The notes beneath the pieces are model-generated. The model was given only the letters and a program-made list of their open reading frames with translations. It was not told the DNA's origin and ran no database searches. This document shows, one piece after another, positions 56,321 through 64,000 of a DNA stretch of 64,000 nt. Where the stretch lies: assembly GCA_016872725.1 (NCBI GenBank), contig VGZC01000022.1:16749-80748 (forward strand), read 5' to 3'. Each line of letters begins with the position of its first letter. Position 1 is the first letter of the stretch. The position numbers and the translations under genes were made by a program. Source of the stretch: Planctomycetota bacterium. GTDB lineage: Bacteria; Planctomycetota; Planctomycetia; Pirellulales; Pirellulaceae.

Positions 56321-59300
56321 ATGCGGAACCGCTTCGTACCGCGTTTGGCGTTGGCGATCCTCGTGATCTGGGCCCGACCGGGATCGGCGGCCGCGGAAGA
56401 CCACGCGTTCACGCTCACCATGCTCGACAAGGACCTGTCGCGCTGGCTCGTCACCGATTGCGCCGTCGAGTGCGATGGCGAGGTGCTTACGCTGAAGGAA
56501 GGCAACGGTTTGGTCCGGTCGCTCCACCGCGTCCGCGATTTCACGCTCGAATGGACCTATCGGCCGCTCCAATCGGACACGTGGGATTCGGGCGTCTATT
56601 TCCGAGCCGACCTTCCGCCCCAGGGCCGACCGTGGCCCGTTCGCTACCAGATCAACCTCCGCAAAGGCCAGGAAGGCGATCTCGTCGGTGATCCCGAGGC
56701 GCGCGCCGATTCGCTCGTGAACCCAGGCGCCTGGAACACGATGCGACTCACCGTCGTCGGGCACCACGCCGTACTCGACGTCAACGGAAAGCCCGCGTGG
56801 CGCACCGACCGGATCGAACCCCTCGATGGCTATGTCGGCTTCCAAGTCGAAGCTCCTCAAGGCGGCCCGTTCGAAATCCGTGACGTGAAGCTCACCGAAA
56901 TCGGCGCGCGCGGTCTGCTCAACGGCGTCGACTTGAGCGGATGGGAGGGAGCGGGTAAGGATGCGTCGTCCTGTTGGCAAGTGCGGGACGGACTCCTTGT
57001 CTGTACGGGTGCCGAGGGTCCTTGGCTCCGGTCGGTCGAGGAATACGACGACTTCAATTTCCGCATCGAATACAAGGTCGGGCCCGGCGGCAATTCGGGG
57101 GTCTATGTGCGGGTCCCCGCCGATGGAAACCACCATGGCGATCAGTCGGGCGTGGAGGTCCAAATCCTTGACGACGCGGCGGATCGATACCGTGAATTGA
57201 AGGACTATCAATTCTCGGCGAGCCTCTATGCCGTTCAGGCCGCGTCGCCCCGGACGGCGAGGCCGGCCGGAGCGTGGAATCTGCTCGAAATCGACTGCCG
57301 GGGAGGCTCGTACGCGATCACGCACAACGGCGTCCTGGTTGTGCGCGCGGACACGGCCCTCGCACCGGAACTCGCCGCCCGTCGCCTTCGGGGTTTTCTC
57401 GGCCTTCAAAACCACAGCGAGGAGGTCTGGTTCCGGAATGCGCGGGTGGCGCCGTCGAGCCAACCGGCCGACGCGGCGCGTCCGGTCGCCGATCTGTTGG
57501 CACGGCCCGTCATCGGTTCCAAACGATCCTCGTCCGAGTTGCTCGCGCATGTCGGATCGCGCGTCGCGCCGATGCCCCCTTTGTCGACGGCCGAGGCATG
57601 GAACGCGTACGCCGATCCGTTGCGGTCCCGCATCCTTGATGAAGTCGTCTTCCGAGGCGCGGCGCGCGCCTGGCGGGAAACACGGGGCGCCGTCGAATGG
57701 CAGGAAGTCCTGGAACCCGTTCCGGAATACCGGATCCGAAAACTCCGATTCGAAGCGCTCCCCGGACTTTGGATCCCGGCCCTCCTCTATGAGCCCACAT
57801 CGCCCGGCGAAAAAATGCCCGTCATGCTCAACGTCAACGGGCATGATCCGAACGGCAAGTCCGCTCCGTACAAACAGACCCGATGCGTCAATCTCGTACG
57901 GAGAGGCATCCCGTCGCTGAACGTCGAATGGTTCGGCATGGGACAACTCCGATCGCCGGGATTCGATCATGGGCGGCTCAATCAACTCGAACTTTGCGGG
58001 GCGGGAGGCATCGCTCCCTTCCTGCTCGCCATGCAGCGGGGCCTCGACGTCCTCCTCGAACAACCCTATGCCGATCCGTCGCGCGTCGGCGTCGCGGGCC
58101 TTTCGGGCGGCGGCTGGCAGACGATTTGGATCGGCGCGATGGACACGCGCGTGACGCTCAGCAACCCCGTCGCCGGATATTCCGGTTTCCTGACGCGCAT
58201 CGCGCACCCGTCGGACCTGGGTGATTCGGAACAAATGCCGACCGACATGGCGACGATGGCCGACTACACGCACCTCACGGCCATGTTGGCGCCGAGGCAT
58301 GCGCTCCTGACGTACAACGTGAAGGACGACTGCTGCTTCAAGGCGGACCACGCGCTGCCCCCTCTGCTCGAAGCGGCAAGGCCCGTCTTCGCCCTGCTCG
58401 GGATCGCCGAACGGCTCCGCCACCACGTGAACCAGGACCCGGGCACGCACAATTTCGAGAAGGACAACCGCGAGGCGCTCTACCGCGCGATCCGCGCCGC
58501 TTTCTTCGCCGATTCCGCCGATTTTTCCGTGGTCGATATCGACTGCGCCGCCGAGATCCTGACCGCCGAGCAACTCCAGGTCGCCATGCCCGAATCGAAC
58601 GCGGACTTCCACACGATCGCCGTCGGCCTGTCGCAAGCGATGCCGCTCGAACCGGCCCTTCCGGAAACGGCCGACGCCGACGCGGCATGGCGAACCGAGC
58701 GAACGATGCGATTGGCCCAGACAGTTCGGTTCCATCCCGAATACGACGTATCGGGTCGGCGCGTCGCCGTCGAGTCATGGCGAGGGCACCGAGTCACCCA
58801 CTGGAAACTCCGGGTCGGTGACGCTTGGACGGTTCCCGCGACCGAAATCGAACCGCCCGACGCCGTCGGAACGGCCCTCTTGGTCGGCGAATCGGGGCGC
58901 GCGGCGCTGGGAGCGATCCTCCAACCGTGGCTCGATCGGAGCTACCGCGTCATCGCCGTCGATCCGTTCTTCTGGGGTGAACAGCGGTTTCCCGATCGTG
59001 AATACCTCAGCGCGTTGCTCGCCGCGACCGTCGGCGATCGGCCGCTCGGAATCCAGTCAAGTCAGATCGCGGGCGTCGCCCGATGGCTCCGCGGTCATCG
59101 CGGCCACAAAGTGGAATTGGTCGCCGTCGGTCCGCGCGCGTCCCTCGCCGCGCTCGTCGCGGCCGCCTGCGATCGAGAACCGATCGCGGGCGCGCACCTG
59201 CACAATGGTCTCGCGTCACTCAAGGAAGTCCTCGAACGCGATCTGACATTCGCGCAGGGCCCCGAGTATTTCTGCTTCGGGCTCCTGGAACGGTTCGATA

Positions 59301-59434
59301 TTCCCCAAATCGCGGCGATCGCCGCGACCAACCCGCTCCACTTCCACGGGATCCCCGAATCCAACCGAAACCGGCTCCAGCCGCTCGTCGACTATTGCCA
59401 ACGCCGCAACGTGCCGCTCACGCTCGCCCCCTGA
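56321..59434 (+). CDS. Secreted two-DUF1080 protein fused to an alpha/beta hydrolase
   Basis: A 1037-residue exported protein with signal peptide (LALAILVIWARPGSAAA). Two DUF1080 (3-keto-disaccharide hydrolase-type, LamG-like) domains occupy about 30-190 and 195-375. From about 420 a family 7 acetyl xylan esterase-like alpha/beta hydrolase carries the nucleophile elbow GLSGGGW near 591, an acid in the KDDCCF region near 669 and a probable His in GTHNFEKDN near 710. A further hydrolase-like module fills 800-1037. DUF1080 proteins are abundant in planctomycetes and act on glycosides, so this is probably a polysaccharide- or ester-degrading envelope enzyme. Confidence 0.82.
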   Translation: MRNRFVPRLALAILVIWARPGSAAAEDHAFTLTMLDKDLSRWLVTDCAVECDGEVLTLKEGNGLVRSLHRVRDFTLEWTYRPLQSDTWDSGVYFRADLPPQGRPWPVRYQINLRKGQEGDLVGDPEARADSLVNPGAWNTMRLTVVGHHAVLDVNGKPAWRTDRIEPLDGYVGFQVEAPQGGPFEIRDVKLTEIGARGLLNGVDLSGWEGAGKDASSCWQVRDGLLVCTGAEGPWLRSVEEYDDFNFRIEYKVGPGGNSGVYVRVPADGNHHGDQSGVEVQILDDAADRYRELKDYQFSASLYAVQAASPRTARPAGAWNLLEIDCRGGSYAITHNGVLVVRADTALAPELAARRLRGFLGLQNHSEEVWFRNARVAPSSQPADAARPVADLLARPVIGSKRSSSELLAHVGSRVAPMPPLSTAEAWNAYADPLRSRILDEVVFRGAARAWRETRGAVEWQEVLEPVPEYRIRKLRFEALPGLWIPALLYEPTSPGEKMPVMLNVNGHDPNGKSAPYKQTRCVNLVRRGIPSLNVEWFGMGQLRSPGFDHGRLNQLELCGAGGIAPFLLAMQRGLDVLLEQPYADPSRVGVAGLSGGGWQTIWIGAMDTRVTLSNPVAGYSGFLTRIAHPSDLGDSEQMPTDMATMADYTHLTAMLAPRHALLTYNVKDDCCFKADHALPPLLEAARPVFALLGIAERLRHHVNQDPGTHNFEKDNREALYRAIRAAFFADSADFSVVDIDCAAEILTAEQLQVAMPESNADFHTIAVGLSQAMPLEPALPETADADAAWRTERTMRLAQTVRFHPEYDVSGRRVAVESWRGHRVTHWKLRVGDAWTVPATEIEPPDAVGTALLVGESGRAALGAILQPWLDRSYRVIAVDPFFWGEQRFPDREYLSALLAATVGDRPLGIQSSQIAGVARWLRGHRGHKVELVAVGPRASLAALVAAACDREPIAGAHLHNGLASLKEVLERDLTFAQGPEYFCFGLLERFDIPQIAAIAATNPLHFHGIPESNRNRLQPLVDYCQRRNVPLTLAP

Positions 59435-59491
59435 TCCGTGTCCGTGCGGCGGAGCCGGCCATGCATACGACCGTCGCGCGGAGCGATCGTC

Positions 59492-62400
59492 TTATCGGGA
59501 CGCCTTGAGGAACTCGATCAGGTCGGCGAGTTCCTGAACGGAAAGCTGCTGGTCCAAGCCCGCCGGCATGACCGACGTCTTGCTTGGCTGGATCGTTTCG
59601 ATCGACGATCGCGGAAGGATCACGAACTTGTCGGCGGCGAGCGCCAACGTCGTCTCGTTCGGCCCTTCGTTGCGGATCGTCCCGTTGTAGATTCGCCCGT
59701 CGGTCGTCGTCACCAGGACCGGTTCGTAGCTCCGTACGAAACTCGCTCCGGGAAACACGACCGATTCGAGCAGATCCTCTGGAGTTCGGATCCCGGCGAT
59801 CCGCGTGAGATCCGGGCCGATGTCGCCGCCGAGATACCCGATGGCATGACAGGTCGAACAGGCGGCCTTGGATCCGTAGAACACCGTCTGGCCTCGCCGT
59901 ACGTCGCCCGACGGCAGCGTGTCGAGCAACTCGGCGAGTTTCGCCTTTTGCGCGTCGGTATCGATGTCGAGCTTGGCGAAGAGCCGTTCCCCCTCGGCGC
60001 GCACGGGCTCGCCGAAATGGCCGATCCGCTCGCGCAGCGTCGCGATCGGGACGCCGCGTGCCGCCGGGAGACCGGCGACCGCCTCGATGAGCGATGCGCC
60101 GATGGAGTCGTCGGTCGTTTGACGGAACGCGGGCAGCACGCGCGCCAGTTCCATCGGTCCGAGCGTGCGCAGCGCGGCGATCAGAGCGCGCAACCGGTTC
60201 GCATCGAGGGTCGCGGTCGCGAGGATGTCGGCGGCCCGCAATCGAAGATCGACCGGCCTGCTCTCGGCGAACTGGCCGAGCGCGAAGTCGATGAGCGATG
60301 GGTCGATCGCCTGGACGTCGCCGATCGACCCGAGCGCGCCCAAACGCACGGGTTCAGCGAATGTTTCCCGACGGGCGACATCGAGCAGCGGTTCGCGGAG
60401 CACCGAGAGATCGACGCCTTGCCGTCTCCAATCGGAACAGGCGGTGACGGCCGTTTGCACGAGTTCCCGATCGTCGGACCGCAGGATGCCCGAGAACGGC
60501 GCCGCCCAGGTCTCGGGAAACGCGGTCAGCGATGCCCGCCCCACGGAACGCAGCAAGGCGATCTTCTGGAGGCTCGGCGCGGACGCGTCGTCCAGACGCC
60601 GCGCGACGAGCCGTTGCATTTCGGGCTGTCCGCCAAATCGGGCAACGAGCGGCTCCCACATCTCGGCCGACGCGCGCCACGCGGCGTCCCGCAGCCTTCC
60701 ATCGAGGAAAGCGGCGACGTCACCGGCCCAATCGGCGTGCTGTTCCACGATCCAAATCGCCGTGGCCCGTTCGATCGCATCGGACGACGCGAGCCTCGGC
60801 ACGACCGTGGGCGCGTCGAGCCCTCCCGAGAGCATCTGATCGGCGGCGATGAGCGCGGCGCGGCGGCGATGCGGATCGGCATGATCGATCGACGCCCGTA
60901 CCGATGCGACATCGCCGATTTCGATGCACGCGTAGATGACGGAATGTTCGAGCACGCGGTCGTCGACGCCCTCGATCGCGGCGAGCAGTCCGTCGACCGA
61001 CGCCTTGTCGCCCAATCGGCCCAACGCCTCGGCCGCCGCCCGGCGAAGGTGCGCCGACGATTCACCCAGTCGCCCGAGCAGCGCGGGCTCGGCGAACGCG
61101 TCGCGCCATAGCGACGCCATATGGCATGCGGCCCAACGAATCGAACGATCCGGGTCGGTTAACGCGTGCCGACTCGACGCGCGGGCTCCTTCGCCGTCGA
61201 TCGCGGCGAGCGTCCACAGCGCGGCCCGCCGCAGCTCCACACTCGATCCGCCGCGCGTCAGAACCGAGTTCAGCGCGCCGACGCTCGACGAACCCGCTTC
61301 GCGCAAGAGACCTTGCGCGCGGTTCCGGACTCGAGGGCGCGGATCGCCGAGCCGTTCCGCGAGCTGATTCGGATCGAGGTCCTTCCAGTCCAGATCGACG
61401 CCCCACGGATCGGCTCGGTAGGGTCGATCGGCTCGACGTACGCGGTAGATCGCGCCAAGAACATCCGGCTTATGCAGATGGGACGTCGGACAACAGATGT
61501 TGTACCAGCCCCCCGTATCGATGACCAAGACGCTTCCATCCGCGTCCTCGATGACATCCGTCGGGTGGAAGTCGACGTCGTCGGACACCAACCAATCCGT
61601 ATCGGCCGTTCGAAACGTAGCGCCCTCCGCTTCCAGTTGATGCCGCGTTACCTTGTGCATGTTGAACGAGCAGGCGAGAAGGTCGTTCGCGGACGCGGGA
61701 CCGAGTCCGCCGGTTTCGAGGATCGCGAGGCCGCACGGCGCGGCGGGGCCCAAGTGCGTCATCACGGGCATCAGATCGCCGGTCCGCACGTGCCCCTGAA
61801 GGACGTCGTGCGGCTTGCCGTAGACGCCTCCGTAGACGGCGTGCAAGAGTCCGTCGCGCCGACCGCCTCCGGGGTGCTGCAGGAAGGTCGTCGTGAAGAT
61901 CCGTTCTCCCTCGGGCGTAAACGCGATTTCGACGGGATTGTCCATGCCTCCCGTCATGACCGCCTCGATCGCGCCGGTTACCGGGTGTTTTCGAAAGATG
62001 TGGGAGGCGCGGGAACGGAAACCGGGCCGGCCTGGAAAATCACGCGTCTGTTCGGCGAACGCGCCCTTGCACCAATAGATCCAGCCGTCGCGGCCGAGAT
62101 AGGGGCCATGCAGGTCATTCGCGCAGCCGGTGAGCGTTCGCCCGTCGTGGAACACGTCGCGCTCCTCGGCGACACCGTCGCCGTCCCGATCGGTGAACCG
62201 CCAAATGCTCGGCGGAGCCGCGACATAGACCGAGCCCGCGTGCCAAAGCACGCCCTCCGGAAACATGAGCCGGTCGGCGAACACGGTCGACGTTTCGTAC
62301 GAGCCGTCGCGGTCGCGGTCTTCGAGGCGGAGCAGGCGATGGGGCCGTGACTCGACCTGCTTTGCGACCGGCTCGTTCGAACCGGAGGAATCGGCGACGT

Positions 62401-62614
62401 ACAGTCGGCCTTGTTCGTCGAAATCCGCGCAAATCGGCCGCTCGACAATCGGACTCGCCGCAACCCGTTCGATGACCAGCCCGTCGGGGAGACGGAATGC
62501 GCGGCCTTCGACGGCGACATCGCCGGCCCGCGCGGCGGTCGCGACGCCGAGTACGATTCCGATGGCCAGTCCGAGCCTCGCGGAAACGGGACCCGCGTGG
62601 GATAGAGCGTTCAT
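59492..62614 (-). CDS. PVC-type propeller, HEAT-repeat and CxxCH cytochrome protein
   Basis: A 1040-residue exported protein of the large planctomycete group. From ATG 62614 it has a signal peptide (LAIGIVLGVATAARA). Residues about 30-420 form the sugar-dehydrogenase-like beta-propeller (RPICADFDEQGRLYVADSSG, LHGPYLGRDGWIYW, LVIDTGGWYNICCPTSHLHK). HEAT-like repeats cover about 440-830. The C-terminal cytochrome domain starts near 905 with the single heme motif CSTCHAIG near 918. Such proteins are presumed periplasmic or membrane-linked oxidoreductases, and the substrate is unknown. The start is preceded by GGAG. It lies 40 bases after the CHAT gene and is probably co-transcribed with it. Confidence 0.88.
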   Translation of the reverse strand: MNALSHAGPVSARLGLAIGIVLGVATAARAGDVAVEGRAFRLPDGLVIERVAASPIVERPICADFDEQGRLYVADSSGSNEPVAKQVESRPHRLLRLEDRDRDGSYETSTVFADRLMFPEGVLWHAGSVYVAAPPSIWRFTDRDGDGVAEERDVFHDGRTLTGCANDLHGPYLGRDGWIYWCKGAFAEQTRDFPGRPGFRSRASHIFRKHPVTGAIEAVMTGGMDNPVEIAFTPEGERIFTTTFLQHPGGGRRDGLLHAVYGGVYGKPHDVLQGHVRTGDLMPVMTHLGPAAPCGLAILETGGLGPASANDLLACSFNMHKVTRHQLEAEGATFRTADTDWLVSDDVDFHPTDVIEDADGSVLVIDTGGWYNICCPTSHLHKPDVLGAIYRVRRADRPYRADPWGVDLDWKDLDPNQLAERLGDPRPRVRNRAQGLLREAGSSSVGALNSVLTRGGSSVELRRAALWTLAAIDGEGARASSRHALTDPDRSIRWAACHMASLWRDAFAEPALLGRLGESSAHLRRAAAEALGRLGDKASVDGLLAAIEGVDDRVLEHSVIYACIEIGDVASVRASIDHADPHRRRAALIAADQMLSGGLDAPTVVPRLASSDAIERATAIWIVEQHADWAGDVAAFLDGRLRDAAWRASAEMWEPLVARFGGQPEMQRLVARRLDDASAPSLQKIALLRSVGRASLTAFPETWAAPFSGILRSDDRELVQTAVTACSDWRRQGVDLSVLREPLLDVARRETFAEPVRLGALGSIGDVQAIDPSLIDFALGQFAESRPVDLRLRAADILATATLDANRLRALIAALRTLGPMELARVLPAFRQTTDDSIGASLIEAVAGLPAARGVPIATLRERIGHFGEPVRAEGERLFAKLDIDTDAQKAKLAELLDTLPSGDVRRGQTVFYGSKAACSTCHAIGYLGGDIGPDLTRIAGIRTPEDLLESVVFPGASFVRSYEPVLVTTTDGRIYNGTIRNEGPNETTLALAADKFVILPRSSIETIQPSKTSVMPAGLDQQLSVQELADLIEFLKASR

Positions 62615-62654
62615 CAAATGGCTCCGTGGGATTGGGGCGAGGCGAATCGCTTCG

Positions 62655-64000
62655 TTAGTCGATACCGGGACCGGAGTGGGCGAATCCCGCCCAAACCCGC
62701 TCCGCAAGCCGTCCCGAGCGCGGCTCGGAGGCGACGAGTTTCCTCGCGGCTTTTCGGAAGTCGGGGCCGCGCAGCGCGGCGAGCGACTCGGCCTGGTCGG
62801 GGTCGCGGAGTACGGCGAGCTGCGCCTGCCGCAAGGCTTCGAGCGAACCCAAATGCTCGTCGTGCCGGAAGTGATAGAAGAGTTTCATGAGCACGGCCGT
62901 GCTCCGATCGTCGACGCGCCAGAGCGTCGACACGACATTGCGCGCTCCGGCGAGATGGAAGGCTCGCTGAAGCCCGACGGCGCCGTCGCCCGAGGCCGCG
63001 CCGGCTCCCGTCTCGCAACCGGACAATACGACGAGCTCGAGGTGCGCGAGGGGAAGGTGGGCGATGATGTTCCCGGTCAATACGCCGCCGTCGTCGGTCG
63101 GCACGCCGAGCGGATCGCGGGATGGTCCGAGGTTCGCGCCGGCGAACGCGATGCCGTTGAGCAGCAGAGGATGGCGCCGGACGACGGCGTGCCGCGCGGG
63201 GTCCCGGTCGACGCCGAGTTCCGCCTGAATGCGGGGGTCGGCGAAGAACGCATGGGTCGCGATATGGGCGAACCGGCACTTCGCGAGTTCCTGGAGCACT
63301 CGATCGGTCGTCGCCTCGGCGCCCTCGACGCGCACGCGATTCGCCGCCTCGGGAAGCGACTCGGCGACATCGTCGAGTTCGACGCGCGTGTAGGGGAGGG
63401 GCTCCCAGTGGAACGGCCGTTGGTCGGACGCCGGCGCGTCGCGCCGCGTCACGCCCGTACGCCGATCGTAGTCGACATTGCCGACAAGCAACCATGCTCC
63501 ATCCGACGCCGCCCGCCTTTCGTCGACGGTCCGCCCTCGATCGGCGGCGCCCGGCGGACTTTCGGAGACCTCGCCTCGGTCGGCCAGGTAGGCGCCGTAG
63601 GGGAGGAGACCGAGAACATATTCGTCAAGAAGGAACCGTTCATCTGTTCGACCGGGAAGCGCACACCAGGGGATCTCGGCGAGCATTCCGTCGGGGGCGA
63701 TGAAGACGCGCCGCGTGCCGGGACTGAATCGCTCCTCGACCTGCGCCCAGACCCGTTCCCGGAGGATTTTCCTCGCCTCATCGGCAGGCAGACCCCTATG
63801 GACGGCGTCCATCCATTCGGCAACCCTTCGATCGATCTCGGCCGCCTCGCCCACATCGATCAGCTGGACGCCCTGTCGTCGATCGACGACGAACGCGCAG
63901 TACGCCCCCGGGCCACCCCCATCCGCCCCCTGAACGCGAACAAATTCGACAACACAATCCTCCGGCGCCAAAACCGACGCCAGATCGCGCCGGGGGAGAA
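62655..64000 (-). CDS. CHAT-domain caspase-like protease, 5' end outside window
   Basis: The 3' part of a gene on the minus strand, open to the right edge of the window, so at least 448 codons. It is a CHAT domain (caspase HetF-associated with TPR). Catalytic His is in IATHAFF (codon at 63252-63254) and catalytic Cys in LSGCETGAG (codon at 63015-63017). GLQRAFHLAGARNVVSTLWRVDD is the typical end of the domain. CHAT proteins often carry TPR or sensor domains N-terminally, which would lie outside the window. CHAT proteases can act in stress, cell-death or phage-defence systems. The stop is 40 bases from the PVC cytochrome gene. Confidence 0.9.
   Translation of the reverse strand, partial: LPRRDLASVLAPEDCVVEFVRVQGADGGGPGAYCAFVVDRRQGVQLIDVGEAAEIDRRVAEWMDAVHRGLPADEARKILRERVWAQVEERFSPGTRRVFIAPDGMLAEIPWCALPGRTDERFLLDEYVLGLLPYGAYLADRGEVSESPPGAADRGRTVDERRAASDGAWLLVGNVDYDRRTGVTRRDAPASDQRPFHWEPLPYTRVELDDVAESLPEAANRVRVEGAEATTDRVLQELAKCRFAHIATHAFFADPRIQAELGVDRDPARHAVVRRHPLLLNGIAFAGANLGPSRDPLGVPTDDGGVLTGNIIAHLPLAHLELVVLSGCETGAGAASGDGAVGLQRAFHLAGARNVVSTLWRVDDRSTAVLMKLFYHFRHDEHLGSLEALRQAQLAVLRDPDQAESLAALRGPDFRKAARKLVASEPRSGRLAERVWAGFAHSGPGID

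Noticed and set aside
59438..61111. Long plus-strand ORF opposite the PVC cytochrome gene
   Set aside because: It is an antisense shadow of a well-supported gene in a GC-rich genome and is Arg/Pro-rich without domains. Similar shadows opposite prkA, acnA, aceE, rpoD and dnaG were also dismissed.

Overview
This 64 kb window looks like ordinary chromosome from a high-GC member of the Planctomycetes, probably an uncultured one. The assignment rests on gene content. It includes a secreted HEAT-repeat/CxxCH cytochrome of the PVC type, DUF1080 domains, YdjY-like and other planctomycete-type small secreted proteins, a CHAT protease, a futalosine-pathway menaquinone gene (mqnD), hemQ, csrA, hslVU and a dnaG-rpoD pair followed by a C4 zinc-ribbon protein. 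I see no rRNA, tRNA, CRISPR array, phage, insertion sequence or integrase. Genes lie on both strands in short operons with GTG, TTG and ATG starts. Several promoters fit a sigma70-type consensus (TTGAC-N16/18-TANNNT).

Layout. 1-4.3 kb: pyruvate dehydrogenase operon in the order lpd (3' end only), aceE, aceF. 4.3-10.9 kb: CPBP membrane protease, D-aminoacylase-like amidohydrolase, small lipoprotein, Nramp-like transporter, degenerate HAD protein and mqnD. 11.1-13.8 kb: aconitase. 14.3-19.6 kb: stress trio prkA-yeaH-spoVR plus a small unknown gene. 19.7-29.1 kb: methyltransferase-like membrane protein, hemQ, a YdjY-domain protein, a run of a 639-residue unknown, yggS and yggU, a planctomycete secreted protein, a TolC-like efflux protein and greA. 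29.0-33.9 kb (minus strand): macromolecular synthesis genes dnaG, rpoD and the zinc-ribbon coiled-coil gene. 34.3-36.6 kb: isochorismatase-like hydrolase, class V aminotransferase and csrA. 36.7-38.5 kb (minus): an FtsQ-like protein and murB. 38.7-42.6 kb: cinA, a six-heme TPR cytochrome and an unknown small gene. 42.8-49.3 kb: two HtrA-type proteases flanking hslVU and thiL-tsaE. 49.7-56.2 kb: lipoprotein, Gfo/Idh-like membrane protein, SDR, MurE-like ligase, PTS EIIA-like and receiver-like regulators. 56.3-64 kb: DUF1080-esterase fusion, PVC cytochrome and a partial CHAT protein.

The genes cover central carbon metabolism (PDH, aconitase), electron transport (mqnD, hemQ, cytochromes), protein quality control (HslUV, two HtrA proteins, the PrkA-SpoVR system), replication and transcription (dnaG, rpoD, greA) and envelope synthesis. 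The strongest candidate for something undescribed is a 307-nt minus-strand region (52352-52658) between the MurE-like gene and the SDR. It holds five consecutive hairpins, one with a UUCG tetraloop, and ends in an intrinsic terminator 23 nt before the SDR start. It could be a riboswitch-like attenuating leader or a 3'UTR-derived small RNA. Also notable: the MurB and MurE-like proteins both appear to lack the usual catalytic residues, and there are two intergenic tandem repeats, a 16-bp unit at 42651 and a heptamer between dnaG and rpoD.

All calls come from reading the sequence and recalled family knowledge. No database search or alignment program was run.
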